A stretch of 64,000 nt of DNA, taken from Oenanthe sinensis (taxonomy: Eukaryota > Streptophyta > Magnoliopsida > Apiales > Apiaceae). The notes beneath the pieces are model-generated. The model saw only the letters and a list, made by a program, of their open reading frames with translations. It was not told the origin of the DNA and made no database searches. The stretch spans positions 11,346,001-11,410,000 of the forward strand of contig CM053813.1 in the NCBI GenBank assembly GCA_028671895.1, given 5' to 3'. Every line of letters starts with the position of its first letter. Within the stretch, counting starts at the first letter, position 1. The position numbers were made by a program, and so were the translations under genes. Below, in pieces: positions 46,801 through 56,689 of this stretch.

Positions 46801-47815
46801 GAGCCATGTGGCATTCATAGTACTATATGTTGATGACATACTACTAATGGGGAATGACATACCTTCTCTCAAGGCTGTTAAGATTTGGTTAGGGAGTAAT
46901 TTTTCTATGAAAGACTTAGGAGATGCATCCTACATTCTAGGAATGAGGATCTATAGGGATAGATCTAGAAGGATGATCGGTCTAAGTCAGAGTACATACA
47001 TCGATAAGGTTTTGCACCGTTTTGGTATGCAAAATGCAAAAAGGGGATATGTCCCCGTATCTCAAGGGATAACGATCTCTAAAGATCAGTGTCCGAAATC
47101 ATTGGATGACAAGGACCGCATGAGTAAGGTTCCATATGCCTCAGCAATTGGATCCATCATGTATGCGATGGTATGTACTCGCCCAGATGTTTCGTATGCT
47201 TTAAGCATGACGAGCAGATACCAATCTAATCCAGGTGAAGGTCACTGGACGGCTGTCAAGAATATTCTAAAGTACTTGAAAAGGACTAAAGATTCATTCT
47301 TGGTGTATGGAGGAGAGGAGAAACTAGTAGTAAAAGGTTACACCGATGCAAGTTTCCAAACAGACAGGGATGATACTGTATCACAGTCTGGTTTTGTGTT
47401 TTGTCTAAACGGAGGTGCTGTAAGTTGGAAGAGTTCAAAACAAGAAACAGTAGCTGATTCTACAATGGAGGCTGAGTACATTGCAGCTTGTGAAGCGGCT
47501 AAGGAAGCAGTTTGGATTCGAAAATTCATTACTGAATTGGGAGTGGTTCCATCAATCGCAGATCCCATTGATCTATACTGCGATAATAATGGAGCCATTG
47601 CACAAGCTAAAGAACCTAGAGCTCACTCCCGAACCAAACATATACTCAGGAGATATCACCTCATTCGAGAGATTAATGAGAGGGGTGACATACACATATG
47701 TAAAGTGCACACAAATGATAACATTGCAGACCCACTGACCAAAGGCTTGTCGCAGCAGAAGCACGACGGTCACACTAGTTCCATGGGTATTAGATACATG
47801 GGTGATTGGCTCTAG
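43820..47815 (+). CDS. Copia gag-pol polyprotein of element D (1,331 aa, intact)
   Basis: This encodes the structural protein and the enzymes for copying and integrating D. Domains (rough residues): UBN2-type gag 30-220; lysine-rich linker; CCHC knuckle CHYCKKTGHWKRNC near 267; protease WVLDTGCASHICT near 313; integrase zinc segment HCRLGHINEKRISKL with CESC near 448-485; integrase core D (HSDVCGP) near 510, D (SDRGGEY) near 575, E (SERRNRT) near 612; RT MDVKTAFLNG near 915 and LYVDDILL near 1003; RNase H YTDASFQTD near 1174 and MEAEYIAAC near 1215. A methionine at 43850 (MTNNTNTLS) is the more likely start: codons 1-10 are not gag-like and a splice-acceptor-like TTGTAG lies at 43834-43839. 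No stop or shift is present. Confidence 0.95.
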   Translation: MCFYHCRYQVMTNNTNTLSVRSVLEKDKLTGGNNFLDWQRNLRIVLRQERKLHVIDIPPAGPLPEGATVEERAAHTKDENDATDVACLMLATMSAELQRQHVHMDAYTINEHLQSMFASQTRQERFNTSKSLFNCKQGANEPVGPHVLKMIGYIEYLDTLGFPIGPETGIVLILNSLNNKFTQFVMNYNMNEFDKTPTELLAMLRTYETNMKTAEPAPILMVGNKGKAKGKGKWKGKKKTGSDSTPKPKSGPKQALKPKGGVAKGECHYCKKTGHWKRNCSVYLEDLKKKRAEQASNSGIYVIEVNLSISTSWVLDTGCASHICTNVQEMQRSRTLAKGEMDLRVGNGARVAALAVGTYYLSLPSGLVLELENCYYVPAIRRNIISVSCLDKKGFSFTIKDNSCSFALNDLTYGVARLFNGLYVLDLDNPVCNIENKRLKVNDSNQTYLWHCRLGHINEKRISKLHKDGYLDKFDFESYQECESCLLGKMTKAPFTGKGQRATERLELIHSDVCGPMRVMARGGYYYFITFTDDFSRYGYVYLMKNKSDSFEKFKEYKAEVEKQIGGGASIKILRSDRGGEYLSTEFKDYLKECGIVSQLTPPGTPQWNGVSERRNRTLLDMVRSMMSHADLPISFWGYALETAAFTLNRVPTKKVQKTPYEIWEKKRSGMSFMKVWGCKAFVKRQVSDKLGPKSEECNFVGYPKETKAYYFYSPSEQKVFIARDAVFMERDFVSKRNSGRTIDLDEDREPQNSIEPEVEQEQDNNNVQQTQVVRRTGRIRHEPERYGFLLTQCGDLMLIDEDEPLTYQDAMSSPESKRWLEAMKSEMESMYENQVWTLVDPPEGVKPIGCKWVFKKKTDMDGNVQTYKARLVAKGFKQIHGIDYDETFSPVAMVKSIRILLAIAAFHDYEIWQMDVKTAFLNGSLEEDVDVYMTQPEGFVSPGNVSKICKLRRSIYGLKQASRRWNIRFDETIKEYGFVQNEDEPCVYKKVSGSHVAFIVLYVDDILLMGNDIPSLKAVKIWLGSNFSMKDLGDASYILGMRIYRDRSRRMIGLSQSTYIDKVLHRFGMQNAKRGYVPVSQGITISKDQCPKSLDDKDRMSKVPYASAIGSIMYAMVCTRPDVSYALSMTSRYQSNPGEGHWTAVKNILKYLKRTKDSFLVYGGEEKLVVKGYTDASFQTDRDDTVSQSGFVFCLNGGAVSWKSSKQETVADSTMEAEYIAACEAAKEAVWIRKFITELGVVPSIADPIDLYCDNNGAIAQAKEPRAHSRTKHILRRYHLIREINERGDIHICKVHTNDNIADPLTKGLSQQKHDGHTSSMGIRYMGDWL

Positions 47816-47816
47816 T

Positions 47817-47829
47817 GCAAGTGGGAGAT
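47817..47829 (+). other. Polypurine tract of element D
   Basis: AAGTGGGAGAT directly before the 3' LTR and only a few bases after the gag-pol stop. Confidence 0.85.
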
Positions 47830-49379
47830 TGTTAGTGTAGGTGCCCTAGAGGCAATACAATTTTTCCTTTTAATAAACATTTATGTCATTTGATTATTCA
47901 ATAAACGTATTTATTATGACTTTAATTACTGCGATATATTTGTTAGCATAATAAATGTCCTTAGAATCATGATACTCGTTATATAGTTTAAGTACATGAC
48001 TTGAACTTGAGATTATATAATATATCATATTCTTAAAGGTTCCCTAGTCGAGTATTATTATGATAGGACAATAATAATACATAAATAGACTAGTATGTTG
48101 TTTGACAGATAACCACATCTCATTGGTTATAAGTATGGGGATACTAAAGTCAATACATAGGTACATGTAAGGGTACATGGTACTGGACAGACCCACAGTG
48201 AGATTCTTCATGTTTAATTAAGTCATAAGAAAGACTCACAGTGATAATGGTGTAATGATCCTCTGACTTGAGATCATTATATTTCTATACGAGGATTGAT
48301 ATACTTTGACTACATTAAAAGTTACCTTTGACCGGGTGATGATAAAAGTGGACATCGGGTATATCATGAGTCGTATGAGAAATATGAATGATAGATAAAG
48401 GATTTAACCCTCCTATAATTAGGAGAGATATTATTGGCCTCTTGATTGAGTGAGACTATAAAATGCATGGCCGTGCTCAAATAATGATTTGTTTTTCATA
48501 GTCTACTCATGGATCAAGTAAACCCGGATTAAATGTTGAAGAGGATGACTAAATACATGCCTCGAGTTTAATCTATAATATATATGGTTAAAGGGATTAT
48601 ATTACACGGAAACATTAATCACGAAAGGTTTTATCGAATCACGATTTAATTATTGTTTAATTAGGTAGCAATGATGTATTACTAGATACCGCTCATTGTT
48701 TATAATTTTATTGGAGAATAAAATTATTGCTAATTAAATAATAGCCTATAGGGTCACACACATAGAGCACCTAGAGGAATAGTTAATTTAAATTATAGAT
48801 TTAAATTAATTGATGATTAATTCGAATTTATTATATTAATTAAGTGAGACTTAATTAATTGAAATAAATTCGAATTTGAATAATTATATTTCTGCCAATA
48901 ATAATTAAGTGTGACTTAATTATTAATTAAATAATAGAAGCATGTTTTATTATTTAATCCTATGCCTACATGGGTTAGGTTTTTGCTAAAAAGGCCCATT
49001 AACCAATCATTATAAATAGATAATGATAGGTTAAATGGCTTGCACGTTTTTGTATAAACCCTAGCAGAAAAGGCAGCATAGGAAGAGGCAGAGAGAATTC
49101 GAAACCTATCAAAGGAGGCTAGTACTTCCGTTCCGTGTTCAAGATCGTGAGACGTTCTTGAAGGTGCTCGTGTGGATACCATAGAGGTGCTTTCGAGAGG
49201 AAGACACAAATCGTGATAGCAAGGATCTCCGTTGAGTTCGTGGCATTCAAAATCTTAATAGGTATGATTCGATTATCACCATAATCCGTCAATTCTTATA
49301 CATGATCCTGCGTTTGGGTTCCGAAAATTTTCGTTATATTTACGTTTATCCGCTGCGTTTTATGCCTCGGAACCCAACA
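47830..49379 (+). repeat. 3' LTR of element D
   Basis: 1,550 bp, TGTTAGTG to CCCAACA, followed by the target duplication GAAAG. It is a near-identical partner of 40356-41905. Confidence 0.95.
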
Positions 49380-51026
49380 GAAAGGTCTAAAGAAGACAGT
49401 GAGCCCAGGCGTTTTAGACAACTTAACGATGTCTATAATGATATTGAAGAAGTCGAGCTACATGATGAACTGATGCTGATGGGAGTGGATGAACCAGTGT
49501 GTTATAGTCAAGCAGTAAAAGAAAAAATGTGGGAAGAAGCTATGAAAACTGAGATCGAAGCCATAGAAAGGAATGGTACATGGAATTTGGTGGAGCTGCC
49601 AGTCGGATACAAATCTATTGGATTAAAGTGGGTATATAAATTAAAGAGGAACACAAATGGAGAGATTATTAAATACAAGGCCAGGCTCGTTGCAAAGGGC
49701 TATGTTCAGAAAAAAGGTGTTGATTATGAAGAGGTCTTCGCCCCAGTAACACGGTTGGAAACAGTAAGGTTATTGCTGGCACTTGCAGCTAAGAACAGTT
49801 GTGAGGTTCACCATCTCGATGTAAAATCTGCTTTTCTCAATGGTGAACTTTGTGAAAATGTATATGTGAGCCAACCTGAAGGGTTCATAAATGAAGGCAA
49901 AGAGCATCTTGTTTATAAGTTGGTAAAGGCTTTATACGGTTTGAGACAGGCACCACGGACCTGGTACGCAAAGCTCAACTGTTGTTTAGAAAAGTTGGGT
50001 TTTGTCAAGTGCCCGTACGAGCCAGCTGTGTACACTAAGCGAGATGGGAATGAAGTCATGATAATTGGAGTCTACATCGATGACTTACTAGTCACAGGGA
50101 CTAGTGTGCACAATATCAGTTCATTCAAGAAGCAAATGGCAAAAAATTTTGAGATGAACGATCTGGGGAAACTTTCACATTATTTGGGAATTGAGGTTAA
50201 GCAAGGAAGGGATTGCATAGAGTTAAAACAGACAGCATATGCGAGGAAGGTTCTACAAAAGGCTGGTTTGTTGAAATGCAACCCAGTAAAGTATCCAACG
50301 GAAGAAAGATTGCAGCTGCACAAAGATGAAGATGAGAAACTTGTTGATCCTACTCAGTTCAAAAGTGTGGTAGGAGGCCTTCGCTACCTGGTGCATACCC
50401 GTCCCGACATAGCTTTTGTTGTTGGTATTGTAAGTCGTTATATGGAGAGGCCTACGATGCTTCATTACAACACAGTGAAGCGTATATTAAGATACGTGAA
50501 AGGAACTTTGGATCATGGTTTAATCTATGCGAGGGGCTCAGGAAATTACATATTATCAAGTTTTTCTGACACTGATTTGGCAGGTAACATAGAAGATAGG
50601 AAGAGTACTAGAGGCATGGCTTTCTATCTTAATGACAGCCTAATAACTTGGTTGTCACAAAAACAGAGGTGCGTTGCACTCTCATCATGCGAAGCTGAGT
50701 TCATGGCTGCCACTGCTACAGCATGCCAATGAGTTTGGTTGCGAAAATTGCTGAGCCAAATCATTGATGTGAAACCAGGTCCTGTGGTAATTTATATAGA
50801 TAATAAGTCTGCTATAGACTTGGCAAAGAATCCAGTTTTCCATGGTCGCAGCAAACATATAGACATACGTTACCAGTTTATTCGTGAATGCGTTAAGAGA
50901 GGGGAGATTGAAATGAAGCATGTCAATACTGGTGAACAGAGGGCAGATGTTCTAACGAAGGCGCTAGTAGCTGTTAAGTTCAAAATGATGCGTGACTTGC
51001 TGGGCATGAAGAAGCTGACCATATAA
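49380..51026 (+). pseudogene. pol of element C, second part: RT and RNase H
   Basis: The reading frame resumes after D with ERSKEDSEPRRFRQL and runs as copia RT: WEEAMKTEIEAIERNGTWN, LDVKSAFLNGEL, YGLRQAPRTWYAKL and VYIDDLLVTGT. RNase H follows with FSDTDLAGN, SSCEAEFMAA, then a TGA at 50730 where the family has a sense codon before VWLRKLL, and the tail HIDIRYQFIRECVKRGEI and GEQRADVLTKAL. It stops at 51026 just before the polypurine tract. Apart from the one stop, all catalytic residues are present. Confidence 0.92.
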
Positions 51027-51047
51027 GTTTAGATTAAGGGGGTATTT

Positions 51048-51387
51048 TGTTGGATTTAATCTAAACATATTAGTTATTTATTTGTTTAGTTTATTATTTG
51101 TTTTGAATAATGGCATTTGTTAGCCACGTTATTTATGCATTAGACTGAGTCTTTGGCTTAGTTCAATTTATTCAGGAGAGTCATGGGGTAGTTAGGAGTG
51201 TAGGAGAAATTCTAGGTGATGGTTGCTAGTTTGTAGGAGTTACTTTCAGCTGTTCTTTTAAATTTCCTTTTCTATGTACTAGTTGTTAAGGAAAAGAAAT
51301 AACAATCATCAGTTTTTCTTTCTTTCATTTTCAAAGCAAACAAGTGTGTGTGTGTGTGTGTTGTGTATACCAGGCTGTTTCTCTACA
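51048..51387 (+). repeat. 3' LTR of element C
   Basis: 340 bp, followed by target duplication CAGAT at 51388-51392. It includes a (GT)8 run near 51346. Confidence 0.95.
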
Positions 51388-51574
51388 CAGATGTCCTAAT
51401 GCTGCAAGAGTTTCCGACAGTACTAGTGCTTCGACAAACACATACATGCAAGAGCTGCCAAGCAAGATAAAGCAAAGCCTGGTCGGTGAAGTTGAGACGG
51501 TGACCAAGAAAGTCCAAAAGGAAGTGGACGCGCTAGTGAACAAGAAGGTCCAGGAGACAATGGTACATCTTTGA
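51388..51574 (+). pseudogene. 3' half of the ORF split by C (possibly CACTA TnpA-like C-terminus)
   Basis: This half reads from RCPNAARVSDSTSAS into a charged, coiled-coil-like end (KKVQKEVDALVNKKVQETMV) and a stop near 51572. Such short charged helices close some plant En/Spm (Transposase_24) proteins, but the resemblance is general and no catalytic motif is present. It joins in frame with 37456-37549 across the C insertion. 51575-51719 is non-coding and leads to element E. Confidence 0.35.
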
Positions 51575-51726
51575 CTCGAGGTAGTAGCTTATTGGTTGTC
51601 ACTAGTGTTTCTTTTGACTTCATTATCTTTCATCCTAGCCTTAAGTGGTTTGGATGTTGGTTCATTGTACTTATCATAAATAGGGTTGTGAAGTTGAGTT
51701 ATTTTAGTATTGTTGGTGGATGAGAT

Positions 51727-52231
51727 TGATATGGGCTAAAAAATACCCTAGAAATATAATTAATGTTGCATTAATTAAACTAATTTGATCCAAAGGGAAG
51801 ACCCAATTAATGAAACCCGAAACCTAATTTATTTCATAATTAATAAAGGCTCAATAAAAGGCCCGAAGAGTCCTGTGAGACCCTTCATTTCGGAAGGATC
51901 TGGAAACCTTATCATCAAGGAAATATCATCTGAAAGAGTCCAACGAGGCTCTCATTCCTAGGAGATTTCAACAACCTTGTCACTAGGAGACTTGGCCACC
52001 AAGTCCCCTAATTCTAATCTGATTCCTAGGCCCTCGTGCGCCTATATAAAAGAGTCTAACCCCTCAACATTAGAACTACGTTTTTTGGCTTGATTCTCAA
52101 ACACTCTTGAGATACGTAGACAACTTATGATGACCTAGTATAGTCACGAAATGTAAGTGCACCCATTAAAGCTTTAAAGGTCTCACCACTCATTAATTAC
52201 TATTAATTGCATCTGATTTTGATCCGTAACA
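51727..52231 (+). repeat. 5' LTR of element E
   Basis: 505 bp; contains a TATATAAAAG promoter-like box near 52041 (CCTATATAAAAGAG), about 190 bp before its end. Confidence 0.92.
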
Positions 52232-52252
52232 TTTGACGCCGTCTGTGGGAAG
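52232..52252 (+). other. Primer-binding site of element E
   Basis: TTTGACGCCGTCTGTGGGA directly follows the LTR; plant Tat elements carry closely similar sites (TGGCGCCGTCTGTGGG). The tRNA was not assigned. Confidence 0.65.
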
Positions 52253-52264
52253 CGAATAACAACC

Positions 52265-54060
52265 ATGTCAAGAACATGAAATACCGCAAGCACCCTCGAA
52301 GGAGAAGTCCCAAACTCCACTGTTGTCACCGGAAATGTTCCTCCTACCGTCTCGCAGGAACAAGGAACTGTTATTCAAACCACTATTAAGGACCCTGGAA
52401 CAAGTTTTCGACGAGTAGGACCCTTAAGCATCATTGTTCATCCTTCAAATCCAGAGGTCTCAATTCACGCTTCGGTTCCCCCACTTCAGGTAATTTCACC
52501 CCTCAGTACTACTTTTGCTACTTCTCTTTCATTACAGGTCTCAACAGTGTTGGTGCCCAATCCACCTTATGGACTTCCACCAAATTATGAGCCCTCATAT
52601 GAGCAAGGACTGTTGACCCAATATGGCTCACGCCGTAGAAACCGAGATTTCTCAGACCCCTACTCCATTGATGATGAATCATCGGATGAGGATGTTAACC
52701 CCAAAAGGAGGCGACCTAGCAAGGAGCCCCTTTGAGGGAGGAGTACCCAGCCCCGAGGACCTCAAATTACTGACTCCGCATCCCTTCAGGAAATGATACG
52801 AGCTCATAAAGCCGAATCCCGACGATTGAGGCAAGACCTGGATAGGGCATTAACAAGGTGTCCGCGCGCAAGAGCCAAAGGGGCTGGATGATCGTCAAGG
52901 AATAGGTCTGTGATAGACCTTGACAAGCCGCCTACAAGAAGGCATGTCAGGTCAAGTCATGCTAGGGCTGATCCCCATGACCTGTTACCGCGTGAAGATC
53001 CCGATGATCTAGTACCTCCCTTTATAGAGGAAATTATGAATGAAAAAATCTCAAGAAAGTTGAAGATGCCCACAATCAAGGCCTATGATAGGACGTGAGA
53101 CCCCTCAAACCATGTCCTCACTTTCACTAATGCACTGCTGTTACAGCCGGTGAATGACGCCGTCAAGTGTAATATGCTCCCCCAAACTCTAAGTGGTATG
53201 ACTCAGAGATGGTTCAGCGGTCTACTCCCTAACTCTGTTGGGTCATTTAAAGATTTTAGTAGGGTATTCATAGGTCAATTCATAATAGCAAAACTCATGA
53301 GAAGAGCTCAACATCGTTGATGAATATGCACCAGGGAAAGAATGATTCCCAGAGGGATTATATGAACAGATTCACCAAAGAAGCCTTAAAGGTCCTTGAT
53401 CTGGACCAGAATGTAGCTATAATACCCCTATAACAAGGGACCTTAGACGAGAATTTTAGGAGGTCTTTAGCTAAGAGGGCTCTTGAAAGTATGAATGAGC
53501 TCTAGGAGAGAGCAAGAAAATATATTAAATCTGATGAGAGTATGAAGAAAGCCCAAGGGTTCCAAGCCTCCAATACATACTCTAAGAAATGAGCAAGTAA
53601 CACTGAGTATACGGTCGATACCAAATATGCTAAGAGTGATAATGCTGGTTACTCCAAGAGAAAGGGTGGATCAAGGTTCATTGAGTATGCAAGGCTAAAT
53701 ACAGTTCGGAGTCAAATATTGATGGATATTGAGAAGGAAAAAGACCTTCGATGGTCAAAGCCACTAAGGACTGATCTTGAGAAAAGAAACAAAAATGTGT
53801 ATTGTCAGTTTCACAGAGATATGGGACATGAAACTGATGATTGCCGTTAGTTAAAGGATGAGATTGAATTTTTTATCAGAATAGGAAAGTTGAAAAAATA
53901 TACAAATGATGGTGATAGAAATAACAGAGGTTACAACGACAAGCAAAAGGATTCTAACCCCAAAGAAAGGAGTACCCAGCCCCACGGGCCCGTGATCAAT
54001 ATAATTTCAGGGGGCCAACTATTGCGGGTAACTCTCGAAATTCTAGAAAGGCTTATGACC
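52265..54060 (+). pseudogene. gag of element E
   Basis: The frame begins MSRT with a stop at codon 5. It passes through a proline-rich N-terminus (open piece 52547-52735) and an acidic stretch to the gag core (52910-53300: EEIMNEKISRKLKMPTIKAY, QPVNDAVKCNMLPQTLSG, RWFSGLLPNSVGSF). A later part reads FTKEALKVLDLDQNVAI, ELxERARKYIKSDE and VYCQFHRDMGHETDDC, the usual gypsy Tat knuckle. At least six stops interrupt it, most of them consistent with CAG or CAA turned to TAG or TAA. Confidence 0.82.
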
Positions 54061-54065
54061 GAGAA

Positions 54066-56480
54066 GTGATGAGTATCGTTGGAGAAACTCCTAAGATAGC
54101 AAGAACTAAGGTCTTTTTGGCCTTTGATGATTCTGACTTAGAAGGGGTGAAGTTCCCCCATGATGACCCCCTGGTGATCACCCCTATCATCGGGAATTCA
54201 CCTGTAAAAAGTGATTTGATAGAGAACGGGTCGTCAATGGACATCTCGTTTTATGATGCTTTTATCAAAATGGGTTACAATGACTCACAACTGACTCCTT
54301 CCAACATGCCCATCTATGGTTTCAATGGAGTGAAATCCCAGATTGAAGGAATAATACAACTGCCTATAACTCTAGGTGAGGACCTTCGATAGTTAACGCA
54401 GATACTAAATTTTCTAGTTATTAAGGCAAATACCACCTACAATGCAATCCTTGGAAGGTCTAGGTTGCATGCCTTCAAGGCTATAGCTTCTACGTATCAT
54501 CTGAAGCTCAATTTCCCTACTAGGAATGAGGTAGGAGAAGATAGAGGAGATCAAAGAATGGTCAGAAGCTGTTATATGGCTGCTCTAAAACCTGATGGCA
54601 CTAGGGGGTAGGTTTTGCCCATTGAAGACATGGATGTCCAAGACCAGGAAGAAAGAAGGGGGAAACCTGCAGAAGACCTTGAGCCCACCCCCTAGATCTT
54701 CAAGATCCTAAGAAAGTGACCTATGTTAGGGCTTCGCTCCCCAATGACCTGAAACAACAACTAATTCAGTTCTTGCAAGACAACAGTGACGTATTTGCTT
54801 GGACAACCACCGACTTGCCAGGGATAGACCCCAAACTTATTACACATCAGCTGAAGCTAGATCATTAACTGACATTCATAAAAAAAAGATATTTTGATCC
54901 TGAAAGGCAAGAAGCCATTAAACAAGAGGTAAAGAAGCTATTGGAAGCATGATTTATTAAAGAGATTCAATTCCCTGAGTGGCTAGCAAACCCTGTGATG
55001 GTCAAGAAGGCTAATGGAAAATGGAGAATGTGTGTGGACTTCACAGATTCGAATGATGCTTGCCCAAAGGACTGTTTCCCCTTGCAAAGGATAGACACAA
55101 TGATTGATGCCACAGCTGGGCACGAGATGCTTAGTTTCATGGATGGCTTCAGTGGCTACAACCAAATCAGAATGCACTCCAATGACATCCCTAATTAGGT
55201 ATCATTCATAACTAACTTTGGTGTTTTTTATTATCTCGTTATGGCTTTTGGACTAAAGAATGCAGGTGCAACATACCAAAGGCTTGTGAATAAAATTTTT
55301 AAGCACCTCATCGGTAAGACCATTGAGGTCTATGTTGATAACATGCTTGTCAAAAGTATAGACAAGGCTAATCACCTTGAGCACCAAATGGAGGCATTTG
55401 AGGTTCTGAGAACCCACATAATCATGTTGAATACAGCCAAATGTGTCTTTGGTGTAGGCTCTAGAAAGTTTCTAGGCTTGATGGTCTCAAAGAGAGGCAT
55501 TGAGGCCAATCCTGATAAGATTCAAGCTATCTTGGACATGGAGCCCTCTAAAAATATTAAGAATGTCCAGAAGCTCACCAGAAGGGTAGCAGCCCTAGGA
55601 CGTTTCATATCCAAGTCTGGAGAGAAATGTTTACCATTTTTCAAGGCCCTTAAGAAGGTCAAAGATTTTGTATAGAATGAAGAGAGCCAAGCGACATTTG
55701 AGGAATTGAAGAAGTATATGGAAGAGCCACCATTACTCACCAAACCTAGCCTTAGAGAGGTGTTATTTCTATAATTCGTTGTTTCTAGATCAGCTCTGAG
55801 TGTTGTTCTTATGAGAGAGGAAACCAAGATTCAGAAACCCATCTACTATGTCAACAAAATTCTACATGGTGTAGAGCTAAATTATTAAAAAGTTGAAAAG
55901 TTTGCCTTAGCATTGATAATGGCTTCAAGAAAGCTATGCCCCTACTTTAGATCCACTACAAGCCTATGATGGGCATCAAGGCCCAAGCTCTGGCAGACTT
56001 CATGGTTGAGTGTACCATTCCTAACCAAGAAGTCTGGGGGCAGCAAGAGGAGTATGAGGAAGAAACCAAGGAGTATTAGGTACTCTTTTTTGATAGAGCT
56101 TCAAAAATATAAACAAGTGGAGTTGGTTTAGTTCTACAAAGAACCAAGGGCTTCATTGTGGAATATACAATCAAGTTGGATTTTCCAAATATGATTAACA
56201 AGGCAGAGTATGAAGCTTTGATAGCTAGAATTAGTTTAGCCAGAGCCCTGAGGGTAAAGAATATGAAGTTTTGCGGTGACTCAAGGTTCGTAATCTCCCA
56301 AGTGAATGAGGAGTTTGATGCCCGTGAAAAAAAGGATGAAGTATTTGAGAATTGTTAAGGCTCAGATAACTCAATTTGAGGAATGTCACTTTGAATACAT
56401 CCTGAGGGAGGAGAATGTGAAGGCTGATGCCTTTTCTAAATTCACATCATCAGAAATCAAGAATCATTATGGCAGTGTTT
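54066..56480 (+). pseudogene. Element E protease, reverse transcriptase and RNase H
   Basis: The protease piece (54066-54392) has IENGSSMDISFYDAF, where the family has D-N/S-G, so the catalytic aspartate is replaced by glutamate. RT (about 54770-55670) has NGKWRMCVDFTDSNDACPKD and MDGFSGYNQI, but the catalytic YVDD reads YVDN (EVYVDNMLVKS). It is broken by a TGA at 54950-54952 and a TAG at 55196. RNase H (about 56080-56470) shows FFDRAS, AEYEALIARISLARAL and CGDSRFVISQV. The mutations at two active sites suggest long inactivity. Confidence 0.85.
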
Positions 56481-56689
56481 ATTTTCAGGTCTTGAGAATC
56501 TCAAGCATTTATGCCAAGTTGATAGCACCGATTGGGCTTAGAACGTGTTGGATGGATCCCATCAAGCTTTCATTGGAGACGGGGAAGACACCTACTAATC
56601 CTATGGACACGCAAAAACAATCAGTGAGGGCCTTGAAATATGGTCTTATTGAAGGGATACTTTACAAGAAATCGCACGTGATACCGTAC

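Larger units (their letters stand above)
40356..49379 (+). mobile_element. Element D: intact, young Ty1/copia retrotransposon
   Basis: Both LTRs are 1,550 bp (40356-41905 and 47830-49379). I found only two differences between them (about 41596/49070 and 41904/49378). The 5-bp target duplication GAAAG is perfect (40351-40355 and 49380-49384). The interior has a primer-binding site, a 1.9-kb leader, a single uninterrupted gag-pol frame and a polypurine tract. All features needed for an autonomous element appear present. It lies in the pol linker of C. Lineage within copia was not assigned; its gag and protease (DTGCASHICTN) differ from both C and the Sireviruses. Confidence 0.97.
37550..51387 (+). 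mobile_element. Element C: Ty1/copia (TNT1/Tork-like), split by D
   Basis: The 332-bp and 340-bp LTRs (37550-37881 and 51048-51387) are flanked by the perfect 5-bp duplication CAGAT (37545-37549 and 51388-51392). The primer-binding site TGGCATCAGAGCC (37884-37896) and the polypurine tract GATTAAGGGGG (51032-51042) lie in the expected places. Removing D (40356-49379 and one GAAAG) leaves about 4.8 kb, normal for this group. The LTRs differ by about five base changes and two short indels, so C is modestly young, yet its polyprotein has five stops and one frameshift. Confidence 0.95.
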
